Assembly (NCBI RefSeq): GCF_042432805.1
Contig: NZ_JBHLWO010000004.1
Coordinates: 186,001-250,000 of the forward strand
Direction of reading: 5' to 3'
DNA from: Olivibacter oleidegradans
Lineage (GTDB): Bacteria; Bacteroidota; Bacteroidia; Sphingobacteriales; Sphingobacteriaceae
DNA: 64,000 nucleotides
How positions within the stretch are numbered: the first letter of the stretch is position 1; the number at the start of each line of letters is the position of its first letter. Both the position numbers and the translations under genes were made by a program. The notes beneath the pieces are model-generated. The model had not been told where the DNA came from. It worked only from the letters and a program-made list of their open reading frames with translations, and searched no databases. Shown in pieces: positions 16,646 to 24,123 of this stretch.

Positions 16646-16779
16646 AAGTTCAGACTTTACGAGTTCCGAGTAAAGTCTCCGGCCTCAAGGACGGCAAAGA
16701 TATTTTCGTATACGAAAATACATCTTTGCTGCCCACCCGCGTGGGCCATAACTCACCTGCTGGAATGTAGTCTGAACTT
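16646..16779. other. Candidate origin of transfer (oriT) with nested inverted repeats
   Basis: Upstream of the mob operon. Outer arms AAGTTCAGAC at 16646-16655 and its complement at 16770-16779. Inside them: AGACTTTAC at 16652-16660 with complement at 16670-16678; a perfect 20-bp palindrome at 16701-16720 (TATTTTCGTA and complement); and a 6-bp GC stem at 16731-16746 (GCCCAC, loop CCGC). No coding frame crosses it. The place and structure fit an oriT; the nick site is not identified. Confidence 0.6.
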
Positions 16780-16817
16780 CGGTTATATTTTAGGATTGTC
16801 CTTACTTATCTTTTTAT

Positions 16818-16994
16818 TTAATTGGGAAATTGCTGATAAATATCATTGACATCTTCAGGTAGAAGGAGCGGAATAAAAGACCGAAGAAGTTGCCTTATTC
16901 GTGCTCGAGTATTTCTTACAGGTTTGATAATTAGTTTGAGATTTTTGTGTAAATCTGTTCTTTTAATGGTCTCGTCTTTTGTGTTCTTTTTCAT
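16818..16994 (-). CDS. Small basic hypothetical protein beside oriT
   Basis: 58 aa from the ATG at 16994 (an in-frame TTG lies at 17018). Very basic: KKNTKDETIKRTDLHKNLKLIIKPVRNTRARIRQLLRSF, with a more acidic end. It lies just upstream of the oriT-like region in the direction of the mob genes. It may bind DNA or be a chance frame; the opposite strand has an equally long, hydrophobic frame that looks like a shadow. Confidence 0.35.
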   Translation of the reverse strand: MKKNTKDETIKRTDLHKNLKLIIKPVRNTRARIRQLLRSFIPLLLPEDVNDIYQQFPN

Positions 16995-17018
16995 GTTTTT
17001 GACTATATTTTCAGTCAA

Positions 17019-17414
17019 AGTTGAGGGAAAGTTTTTGGCCTATTTGACAACCTGTTGGGGAGTGGTTAAAGATTCTTTTTTTCATTCCAAAAAAGAATAT
17101 GCCTTGATATTTTTTAGTAAATTTTTTTAATGTACTGTTTATGAGCGAAGCTATTGGTCAGCACATTGTTCACCGGTGCTATTTGAAAATTTCGCAGTTG
17201 ACAAACGAGCCGAGGAAGCGTAGATAGATGTGTAATGTTTAAAAGAGATAGCAAAAAACGATACATCGACAAAACATAAAAAACATCCGTAAAATCAGAG
17301 AGTTTTATACGTTTGATAATTTGCACGGACAAGATAGGCGCTGGTTAGAAAATTACTATTCACAAAATATAGAAAGCTTGTATCATGAAGTTTATCGAAC
17401 TTGATAATTTGTGG
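17019..17414. other. Intergenic region between mobilization and copper modules
   Basis: About 400 nt, AT-rich. Short frames are open on both strands but none has a recognisable product or good start. I see no tRNA fragment, insertion sequence or attachment repeat in it. Confidence 0.4.
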
Positions 17415-17457
17415 TAAATCAGCGAGGCTCCACCTTGAACAGAGCCCCGCTGATTTA
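17415..17457 (-). terminator. Terminator after the copper-storage gene
   Basis: 16-bp stem with one mismatch (arms 17415-17430 and 17442-17457, loop of 11 nt), directly abutting the TAA of the Cys-rich gene. It marks the downstream end of the copper cluster on the minus strand. The following U-run is weak. Confidence 0.6.
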
Positions 17458-17802
17458 TTAGGCTACGTGAGCCATTTCCTCACATGCTTGCGCACATTTA
17501 CGACATGCTTCCGCGCATTCGCGGCAATGTTCCATCCCCATTTGGGCATGTTTTTCACACTCCTCTCCGCATACATTACAAATTTCAGCGCAGATTCTAC
17601 AAAGTTGTTCGCTGTAGTTACCTCCCAAGCTCATAACTTCAGCCGCAGACCGACAAATCGCTGCACATTCAAGGTCCAGATGAATGCATCTTTTAAGATG
17701 ACTTACATCTTCTTCATTTAAACATGCAATAGCACAGTGGTTGCAGATAACTGCACAAGCATTACATGCTTCAATGCAGTTTTGATACTGTTGATGTGAC
17801 AT
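17458..17802 (-). CDS. Cys-rich four-helix-bundle copper-binding protein (Csp-like, DUF326)
   Basis: A 114-aa protein with 19 cysteines, nearly all in CxxxC or CxxC spacing along predicted helices (C9, C13, C16, C20, C23, C27, C39, C46, C50, C68, C71, C75, C78, C82, C93, C96, C100, C103, C107). This is the pattern of copper storage proteins, which hold many Cu(I) ions inside a helical bundle. There is no signal peptide, so it is cytosolic (Csp3-like). It is the last gene of the copper cluster and probably buffers cytosolic Cu(I). Confidence 0.9.
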   Translation of the reverse strand: MSHQQYQNCIEACNACAVICNHCAIACLNEEDVSHLKRCIHLDLECAAICRSAAEVMSLGGNYSEQLCRICAEICNVCGEECEKHAQMGMEHCRECAEACRKCAQACEEMAHVA

Positions 17803-17831
17803 AGATAAAATGTTTAATGTTAAAAAAATGA

Positions 17832-18449
17832 TTAATTGTTTCGGTTAGTCAATAACCAGTCCTGTAAGTCGGCGATCTCTTTTTGTTGGTCGTCGATAAT
17901 CTTCGTTGCCATAATCTTCATTTGTTCGCTCTTACCCAACTGTAGAAGCAGTTGTGAGCTTTCGATTGCACTTTGATGATGGACGATCATTAATGTGGCG
18001 AAATCTTCGTCTGTACTACCATTGATAATCTGTAAATCAGCATTCTTGGATGATTTTTCCATACCTTCCATCGTTTTCATTTGAAATTCTTCATTGACAA
18101 CTGAGGGTTCGTTACTTTCGATGAAAGCCGTCAGTTCTTCAATTTCGGCCTGTTGGGCGGCTACAATATTTTCAGCCGTTTTGCGTATGGTGCCGTCAGT
18201 TCCTGTCGATAGTTCCTGATTGGACATCTTAATTGCCCCTTCGTGATGCATACGCATCATCATGGCAAAATCGATATCAGGATCCTTCGTAAACTGCATA
18301 GCATGCATATTATCCATCATTTCATGCATGATACCCATCATCGTGTTTTTATCATGCTCCTCAATTTTAATAGTGTCATCGTCTTTTGAACAGGACGAAA
18401 ATGCAAAGGCAACTGATGCCAATAGTGTTAGTTTAACAACGTTCTTCAT
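17832..18449 (-). CDS. DUF305 lipoprotein
   Basis: From the ATG at 18449 the protein is 205 aa with a lipoprotein signal (MKNVVKLTLLASVAFAFSSC). The earlier in-frame ATG at 18482 overlaps the regulator gene and gives no signal peptide. Two DUF305 halves show: DFAMMMRMHHEGAIKMSNQEL and DFATLMIVHHQSAIESSQLL, each with paired His and Met residues, and repeated QQAEIEEL/QQKEIADLQDWL helices. DUF305 proteins are ferritin-like helical proteins often found with copper and silver resistance genes. Likely periplasmic metal binding. Confidence 0.85.
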   Translation of the reverse strand: MKNVVKLTLLASVAFAFSSCSKDDDTIKIEEHDKNTMMGIMHEMMDNMHAMQFTKDPDIDFAMMMRMHHEGAIKMSNQELSTGTDGTIRKTAENIVAAQQAEIEELTAFIESNEPSVVNEEFQMKTMEGMEKSSKNADLQIINGSTDEDFATLMIVHHQSAIESSQLLLQLGKSEQMKIMATKIIDDQQKEIADLQDWLLTNRNN

Positions 18450-18468
18450 GGTAGGTGCTTTTAATTTT

Positions 18469-19032
18469 TTAAACTTTATCAAGTGATAGCCTTACTTGTT
18501 TATTCAACCCTTTGAACTGGCTAGGCGTTAAGCCTGTAATGGACTTGAATTGATTCGAAAGATGAGCATTACTGCTATAACCCATTTCGTAGGAAATCTC
18601 ATTAAGGGTCAATTCTCCATATAACAATAATTCTTTTACTCTTTCGACTTTCTGCTGGATAATATATCGCTCAATGGTAACGCCTTGAGAATCGGAGAAA
18701 AGGCGACTTAAGTAAGCTTGATCCTTGTTTAGACGCTTGCTGACAACATTCATTATACTCTCGTTTAGACTTATAAGATCGGAATGATGCACAAGCTCAA
18801 TCACTACATTTTTTATACGTTCGATAAGCTGGTTCTTTTCTTTAGTTAATAGCTCAAAGCCTAAAACGTTCAAAGATGAGCTTATCAGATGTAATTGTCC
18901 TTCCGTTGGATCGGGCGATATTTTGACAGTACCGAGAGATATCTCTAAAACCTGTAATCCCAGATTTTCTAATTGTTGGCGAACAACCATTATACAGCGG
19001 CCGCACACCATGTTTTTAATATGTAATAACAT
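18469..19032 (-). CDS. AraC-family regulator with N-terminal HMA-like metal-binding domain
   Basis: A 187-aa protein. Residues 1-65 look like a heavy-metal-associated domain (MLLHIKNMVCGRCIMVVRQQLENLG), with C10 and C13 as a metal-binding CxxC. The C-terminal half is a double HTH of the AraC type (RLNKDQAYLSRLFSDSQGVTIERYIIQQKVERVKELL, LTLNEISYEMGYSSNAHLSNQFKSITGLTPSQFKG). This suggests a one-protein copper sensor that controls the cluster around it. It lies within 20 nt of the DUF305 gene. The domain arrangement is clear; the metal is inferred. Confidence 0.85.
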   Translation of the reverse strand: MLLHIKNMVCGRCIMVVRQQLENLGLQVLEISLGTVKISPDPTEGQLHLISSSLNVLGFELLTKEKNQLIERIKNVVIELVHHSDLISLNESIMNVVSKRLNKDQAYLSRLFSDSQGVTIERYIIQQKVERVKELLLYGELTLNEISYEMGYSSNAHLSNQFKSITGLTPSQFKGLNKQVRLSLDKV

Positions 19033-19102
19033 GTAATTTCCAAGCTTAATAAAAAAATAGAGTTATGATCTCTTGTAAAGAGCCTTACAAGACAGCTTGA
19101 AA

Positions 19103-19513
19103 TCAAATAAGGAAGGTTTGGTTTAGTATATAAATGGGCTTCTTTCGAACCTTGGGCGGTCCGGTATCCATAGAGTATACCTGTACTTTTACCTCGGTTC
19201 TGTAGAAGGTGTATAAGAAACTTTTTTCTTGGTCAAGCAAACAATATAATTCAGGCTCGTTTATCGTCTGTTTATGGGTTGCGATATTTTCCTTGATGAC
19301 ATATTCGCCATGTTCGTTACAACAATCGCAGTCTTTGCCTTTGTCGCAAGTCTTCTTTGATTTGTGCTCTTTGCTGTCGCTATCGTGTACTAATGAAATT
19401 GAGAGTTCGTCGTTAAACAGATAGGCACCGCTACAATGCAGAATACATACAAACAGACCCGTTGTAAGTAACAGATAGAATGCTGCAAAACTTATGGCTC
19501 CGACTTTTCTCAT
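19103..19513 (-). CDS. Membrane-anchored Cys/His-rich hypothetical, HYC_CC_PP-like
   Basis: 136 aa from the ATG at 19513 (a GTG three codons upstream, at 19522, is also possible). One hydrophobic leader (ISFAAFYLLLTTGLFVCILHC), a Cys/Lys-rich stretch (KKTCDKGKDCDCCNEHGEY), and a C-terminal GPPKVRKKPIYILNQTFLI. The C-terminal PPxxxKxPxYxxNQxF motif matches the 133-aa protein at 34904-35305, so the two are probably distant relatives at opposite ends of the copper cluster. Function unknown; metal binding likely from composition. Confidence 0.65.
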   Translation of the reverse strand: MRKVGAISFAAFYLLLTTGLFVCILHCSGAYLFNDELSISLVHDSDSKEHKSKKTCDKGKDCDCCNEHGEYVIKENIATHKQTINEPELYCLLDQEKSFLYTFYRTEVKVQVYSMDTGPPKVRKKPIYILNQTFLI

Positions 19514-19584
19514 ATTCTTCACCGAGGACTGGTTTCCTAATCTTAGTACATAATAGACTTTTTTTTGTTTTAAAAAAATAAAAA

Positions 19585-19608
19585 AACAGGCAGAATTTTC
19601 TACCTGTT
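19585..19608 (-). terminator. Terminator after the HMA gene
   Basis: 10-bp stem with one G-T pair (19585-19594 and 19599-19608) right after the HMA stop. On the minus strand it is followed by a long T-rich run (TTTTTTTATTTTTTTA). Confidence 0.8.
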
Positions 19609-19612
19609 ATGA

Positions 19613-19825
19613 TTAGGCCTTTTCTGCCTTATATCCCGCTTGATCCAGTGCAGACATTACCTTCTGACCGTCTAGCGATTCGTCGCCTTGAACGGTTAGT
19701 ATTTTGTCTGGATCAGTGATGTCAACCTCCCATTTTTTAACTTCTGAGAGGTTATTCAAAAAAGGGGTAACAGTCTCTATACAGCCGCCGCATTTGATGT
19801 TTGTTTTGAACTTTAATGTTTCCAT
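19613..19825 (-). CDS. HMA-domain copper chaperone (CopZ-like)
   Basis: A 70-aa single heavy-metal-associated domain, METLKFKTNIKCGGCIETVTPFL, with the metal-binding CGGC at residues 12-15 and the usual end ALDQAGYKAEKA. It lacks a signal peptide, so it is cytosolic. CopZ-type chaperones pass Cu(I) to P-type ATPases and regulators. It is followed by its own terminator. Confidence 0.85.
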   Translation of the reverse strand: METLKFKTNIKCGGCIETVTPFLNNLSEVKKWEVDITDPDKILTVQGDESLDGQKVMSALDQAGYKAEKA

Positions 19826-19868
19826 GATATTTACCGAAAAATAATAGAAAATGTGGGTTTAACTTGTA

Positions 19869-20738
19869 TTAGTCTTTATGTAAAATTTTCTCAGACGGCA
19901 GATCATTTATAAATTGTTTTATACACGGCGCCAAGAACTTTGAGAAATCATTGATCGTTCGAATATCGCTTGAAAGTGATGTCGTCGAAAGCTGTGCATT
20001 AACCAAAAGTTTTACTAAATTTTTGGCTAGTGCCGCAGGATGTCTATCATCATCCCCGGGTATTATAAATGTTGGAATGGCAATATCTTTTAATTCTTTA
20101 TAACTATGAAAAGCCCGATCGTATACTATTGCCGCCGCCGCCGCAATACTTGCCGGTTCCGAACGGGGAATGGCATCTTTCACCATATCTCCGATCACAG
20201 GTGACAAATTCTTAAGAATAGGTTCCCAGGCAGCCTCCAGGCCATGACTTAGGACTCGAGTGGCAAACGCTTCCAACAGTTCAATTTCTTTCGCTTTCGC
20301 GTCATCGTCTTCAATTTCTTCAATACTGATAAGAATCAATGCACATAACCTTTCAGGAAAAGTCATTGCCGATTTGAGGGCAATCGTCGTTCCTATTCCA
20401 GCGCCTCCCAAGATTATTGAAGGCACTTGTAAATAATCGATTAAGTCCCTGATATCCTCCACATATCGATTCCATGTATATGAGTTCCTATCATAACAAA
20501 TTGACTTTCCGTATCCTCTTAAGTCTGGCAAAATAACGGAATGTCTGCTAGACAGAGCTTTTGCTAAAGGAATGAGACTTTGATGATCCGGGCCACCTCC
20601 GTGCAACAACATGATAATTGAGTTTGCGTTTTTTTTGATTGCGCCAATAGAAGTCGCATAAAGGAGTCGGCCATCACTGCTTTGAAAGCAAAATCCCTGT
20701 ATTTCATTATTGGTTGATCGTATCAGCTGATTTTCCAT
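19869..20738 (-). CDS. Alpha/beta-hydrolase-fold protein lacking the catalytic serine
   Basis: A 289-aa protein with the fold's landmarks: IIMLLHGGGPDHQSLIPLAKAL (oxyanion strand), HSVILPDLRGYGKS, FIIPGDDDRHP. The nucleophile elbow, normally GxSxG, reads LGGAGIGTTIAL, so the serine position is alanine. The usual terminal His region is also absent or altered (SSDIRTINDFSKFL). It is therefore unlikely to be an ordinary serine hydrolase. It sits in the copper cluster between the HMA gene and the truncated ATPase. Role unknown. Confidence 0.75.
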   Translation of the reverse strand: MENQLIRSTNNEIQGFCFQSSDGRLLYATSIGAIKKNANSIIMLLHGGGPDHQSLIPLAKALSSRHSVILPDLRGYGKSICYDRNSYTWNRYVEDIRDLIDYLQVPSIILGGAGIGTTIALKSAMTFPERLCALILISIEEIEDDDAKAKEIELLEAFATRVLSHGLEAAWEPILKNLSPVIGDMVKDAIPRSEPASIAAAAAIVYDRAFHSYKELKDIAIPTFIIPGDDDRHPAALAKNLVKLLVNAQLSTTSLSSDIRTINDFSKFLAPCIKQFINDLPSEKILHKD

Positions 20739-20753
20739 CTTGCCTATTTTTTG

Positions 20754-21479
20754 TCATTTTAAACGAATACTGTTACTAACAACAGAAACAGAACTTAGGG
20801 TCATCGCGGCACCTGCAATAATTGGATTCAACAGAAATCCGTTGATCGGGTATAGAATCCCTGCCGCAATAGGAATTCCAATTAGGTTATATATGAACGG
20901 CCAGAAAAGATTCTGTCTGATCGTTTTAACCGTTTGCCTCGAAAGACACAGGGTTTTGTAAACCTGCTGTAAATCAAACGATACCAAAGTTATTTTTGCT
21001 GCGTCAATTGTATCCGAGTTAGCTTCCCCATGCTTAGCTTGCTTGTATGCATTGATAAAAAAGCTTTTCCCGAAGATAAACAGTACAAGAGTTGCCAATA
21101 CACAAGACATGTCCGTTAGGAACATTCCGAGAATGACAATGGGAATAGTTAGAATAGAAGTGGCAATAATTCTGGATTTTAATGCTTTATAATGGATTTT
21201 TTGCACCTCTAGTACTTCTTTACCCTTTTCCGTATCCAAAATTAAGTCATAACCGATAGATTGCAATACTTCCTTGAATTTATTTAACTGAACTGCAATA
21301 GAGTCAAATACAACCTTTACGGTTTGGGTAGCATAGTTCACTTCAGCATTATGCACTCCGAATATCGATTTAATCATAGATTCTACGCTTACACCGCAAG
21401 CTGCAAAGGTCACTCCCAGGACAGGGAGCGACGCGGTTTCTATATTTTCTTTGCTTAACATTTCCTTCGATTTTGACAT
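20754..21479 (-). CDS. Core-deleted heavy-metal P1B-type ATPase
   Basis: 241 aa from the ATG at 21479 (the frame is open further upstream, but that part covers the terminator of the next gene). An HMA domain (about residues 15-85) has a degenerate metal site, TFAAC instead of TCAAC. Two membrane segments follow, up to KQAKHGEANSDT. The sequence then jumps to AKITLVSFDLQQVYKTLCLSRQTVKTIRQNLFWPFIYNLIGIP and the last two membrane helices. The actuator domain, the CPC helix, the phosphorylated DKTG and the GDGxND hinge are all absent. It cannot pump by the normal cycle. It is either a decayed gene or a reduced membrane metal-binding protein. Confidence 0.8.
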   Translation of the reverse strand: MSKSKEMLSKENIETASLPVLGVTFAACGVSVESMIKSIFGVHNAEVNYATQTVKVVFDSIAVQLNKFKEVLQSIGYDLILDTEKGKEVLEVQKIHYKALKSRIIATSILTIPIVILGMFLTDMSCVLATLVLFIFGKSFFINAYKQAKHGEANSDTIDAAKITLVSFDLQQVYKTLCLSRQTVKTIRQNLFWPFIYNLIGIPIAAGILYPINGFLLNPIIAGAAMTLSSVSVVSNSIRLK

Positions 21480-21553
21480 TACAAGGGTAAGTAGGGACCT
21501 TGTCCGATACTTTACATGATTTCGATAAAAGTTTACATAATTTTTAATTAAAA

Positions 21554-21582
21554 AAGTGATGCCTTTTAAAAAGGCACCACTT
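21554..21582 (-). terminator. Terminator after the multicopper oxidase gene
   Basis: 13-bp stem with one G-T pair (21554-21566 and 21570-21582, loop TAA), 23 nt past the oxidase stop and followed on the minus strand by TTTTTAATTAAAAA. It splits the copper cluster into an upstream and a downstream transcript. Confidence 0.75.
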
Positions 21583-21604
21583 GGACTAATCTCCACACTA
21601 AAAA

Positions 21605-24115
21605 CTAAAATCGTACCAATAGACCTCCTCCCCAGCGATACCTTGAATCGTAGCCAGCTGAGATTGATAACTTCTTTGCAAGCATATATTCAATGTCCAA
21701 ATGATATTCTTTATCTGTATTTGCACGCCAGTTAAAGAACATTCGTGGAAGTAGCCATTGCTCTCCCTCAAGTTCAGCCCTTACACGCCCCTTCATATTC
21801 ACACTTACATCTGCTTCAATAAAAAATGGTAACGTATACCTGAAACCGAGAACCGGGAGTTCATAATCCTGTTCAAAGGTTTGTCTACCGTTAAATACGT
21901 TATAGTATTTTTGCTGTAAGCCCCGAAATCCGATATAAGGCCTCAACCAATCATTCAGATACCTTTCATATGACACTTCGGCTTCATACTGACCGCCATA
22001 GTTTGCATTTGCTTCTAGACGAAAAGCGTTTCGCGAATTAAAGTAGTTGGCCTGTAATTCACTCATATGGCTTTTGGCAGCAAAATTTCCGTAAAAAAAC
22101 CACTGTCTATCTTCCTTAAATAAATTCTTGAGAGGTGCTGTAGCCAACGCAGTGTCACGCTTGCTTCCTTCATAATGCACGATGCGTGCCATGCCGCTCA
22201 TCATATGATATAAGATATGACAATGAAAGAACCAGTCTTTATCCTCATCCGCAGCAAACTCGATGGTAACGCTGGTCATTGGTGGAACATCAACTGTATG
22301 TTTAAGTGGGGAGTAGTCCCCGTTTTTATTCAGAACCCTGAAAAAGTGGCCATGCAAATGCATGGGGTGATTCATCATCGTGGTATTCTCCAAAGTGAAC
22401 TGTACAACTTCACCCTTCTTCACGTTGATCATATCGGCTTCCGATAGTACTTTTTTATTGATTGACCACACGTAGCGGTACATATTGCCTGTCAGCGTAA
22501 GATGATAATTCTTTTTTGTACGAGCAGGATCAAAAGTGGTTTTTTCCAAGGCCTTCAGCATGTCGTAATTAAATACTACATCTGCCATTGAATCCTGTCC
22601 GATTTGGTGATCAGCCATTTCATCGTGCATGGAATGATCCATGTTTTTTTCGTTATGCTCCTTCGTTTCCCTATGCTGTCCATATGCTTTATGGTCGGCA
22701 CTGTCCTGTTCCAACTTCATTTTCGCCATATCGTTGCTCTCCATATTGTGTCCACCGTGATCCTGTTTTTGTAAGGAATCCAGTATCTTCTCCCCGTCAT
22801 CCATCTTCATATCATGAGCGGGGTACTGATTGTCGGATTGGGACTGTTTTTCCTGAGAAACTTTTTTAGGCGCCTTGTTTTTTTCTTCCATACCACCCAT
22901 GTCCATTCCGTCCATATCGGTGTTTTCCGTCGCCCCATGATTCATGCCGTTCATTTTCATTCGTCCTGGAAAATTTACGGTCATATCCATCATCATTTTG
23001 TTCATGTTCCATACATCCGGCTTAGAAATGTCTCTTGCCATTACCTTCTCACCAGAGCCGATAAACACAGAAGTAGAACCGGAAATATCCTGTGGGGTAG
23101 CCCGCAATTCATAGGCACCGTCGGATGGTACGGTGATCAGGAAATCATAGGTTTCCGCCGTTCCGATCAATATCCTATCAATAGATATTGGGCTAACATC
23201 TAAGCCGTCTGCCGCTATAAGGAGCATTTTTCCTCCTCCGTAATTCAGGTAAAAATAAGTAGACGAAGAGCCATTGATTACTCTTACTCGAAGACGGTCA
23301 CCCGGTTTATATTGCGACAGATCAATGGAACGTTTTCCGTTTACCAGAAAAGCATCGTAATAGACATCTGATAGATCCATTGCAGGCATCCTTGTCCATG
23401 CACTTTTTACCCTTTGGAAATAAGACCCGTGCGAAATCAGTTTATCAAGACTTTGCGCATAACCCTTTTTGATGGTATACCACTCACTTGCGGGGTCGTT
23501 ACGCCGGAGGGTGCGATGAACTTCGGATGGGTTTTCATTGGTCCAGTCCGACAATAGTAGAACAACGTCGTGATCTACGGTATGTGCTTCCTTTTTTGGA
23601 TGTATTAAAATAGATCCATATAACCCACTCTGTTCCTGCAACATTGTATGAGAGTGATACCAATAGGTTCCGCTCTGTTTTAAAGGAAAGACAAACTTTC
23701 GGACGCCTCCTGGTTTTATGGGTGGGGTAGTGAGATAAGGAACGCCATCTTCGATATTGGGTAACAATAGCCCATGCCAGTGCGTGGAGGTCTCGTGATG
23801 ATGTAGCATATTATGAACATAAATAATAGCTGTATCACCCTCGGTAAACTCAAGTGTCGGCGCCGGAATCTGTCCATTTATGGCAATTGCCCGAACTATT
23901 TTATTGTTTGCGTAATTGACAGTTGTATCGCTCACATAGAGGTGGTAGGTAACTGTTTTTTCGGAGCCTGAAGACACTTCAATTTTATGGGACAGTGGAT
24001 TGTCAAGCGCGTTTTTATTAGGATGCGAATGCTGCGCTGATGCCAGCGTAGCAAATGCTAACTGAACGGCTACCAATATTATTTTCATTATATTTTTACT
24101 TTTCATCATCTTCAT
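21605..24115 (-). CDS. Multicopper oxidase fused to a CopB-like outer-membrane barrel
   Basis: An 836-aa protein. Signal peptide at residues 1-27. The copper ligands of a CopA-type oxidase are all visible: HWHG (112-115), HSH (154-156), HPMHLHGH (583-590) and HCHILYHMMSGM (631-642). Between about 375 and 515 is a Met/His-rich insert with many MDM, GGM and DHGGHN-like units. Residues 672-836 (WFFYGNFAAKSHMSELQANYF to YDSRYRWGGGLLVRF) look like the CopB outer-membrane barrel, normally a separate protein (PcoB/CopB). Periplasmic Cu(I) oxidation and copper sequestration are the likely role. It is 8 bp downstream of the CopB-type ATPase. Confidence 0.9.
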   Translation of the reverse strand: MKMMKSKNIMKIILVAVQLAFATLASAQHSHPNKNALDNPLSHKIEVSSGSEKTVTYHLYVSDTTVNYANNKIVRAIAINGQIPAPTLEFTEGDTAIIYVHNMLHHHETSTHWHGLLLPNIEDGVPYLTTPPIKPGGVRKFVFPLKQSGTYWYHSHTMLQEQSGLYGSILIHPKKEAHTVDHDVVLLLSDWTNENPSEVHRTLRRNDPASEWYTIKKGYAQSLDKLISHGSYFQRVKSAWTRMPAMDLSDVYYDAFLVNGKRSIDLSQYKPGDRLRVRVINGSSSTYFYLNYGGGKMLLIAADGLDVSPISIDRILIGTAETYDFLITVPSDGAYELRATPQDISGSTSVFIGSGEKVMARDISKPDVWNMNKMMMDMTVNFPGRMKMNGMNHGATENTDMDGMDMGGMEEKNKAPKKVSQEKQSQSDNQYPAHDMKMDDGEKILDSLQKQDHGGHNMESNDMAKMKLEQDSADHKAYGQHRETKEHNEKNMDHSMHDEMADHQIGQDSMADVVFNYDMLKALEKTTFDPARTKKNYHLTLTGNMYRYVWSINKKVLSEADMINVKKGEVVQFTLENTTMMNHPMHLHGHFFRVLNKNGDYSPLKHTVDVPPMTSVTIEFAADEDKDWFFHCHILYHMMSGMARIVHYEGSKRDTALATAPLKNLFKEDRQWFFYGNFAAKSHMSELQANYFNSRNAFRLEANANYGGQYEAEVSYERYLNDWLRPYIGFRGLQQKYYNVFNGRQTFEQDYELPVLGFRYTLPFFIEADVSVNMKGRVRAELEGEQWLLPRMFFNWRANTDKEYHLDIEYMLAKKLSISAGYDSRYRWGGGLLVRF

Positions 24116-24123
24116 CCTTTATT

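Noticed and set aside
17114..17332. 72-aa minus-strand frame
   Set aside because: No recognisable features, start or conserved composition; adjacent AT-rich DNA gives many such frames.
22217..23203. Plus-strand frames opposite the multicopper oxidase
   Set aside because: They are antisense to the Met/His-rich part of the oxidase, whose low-complexity codons open the opposite strand.
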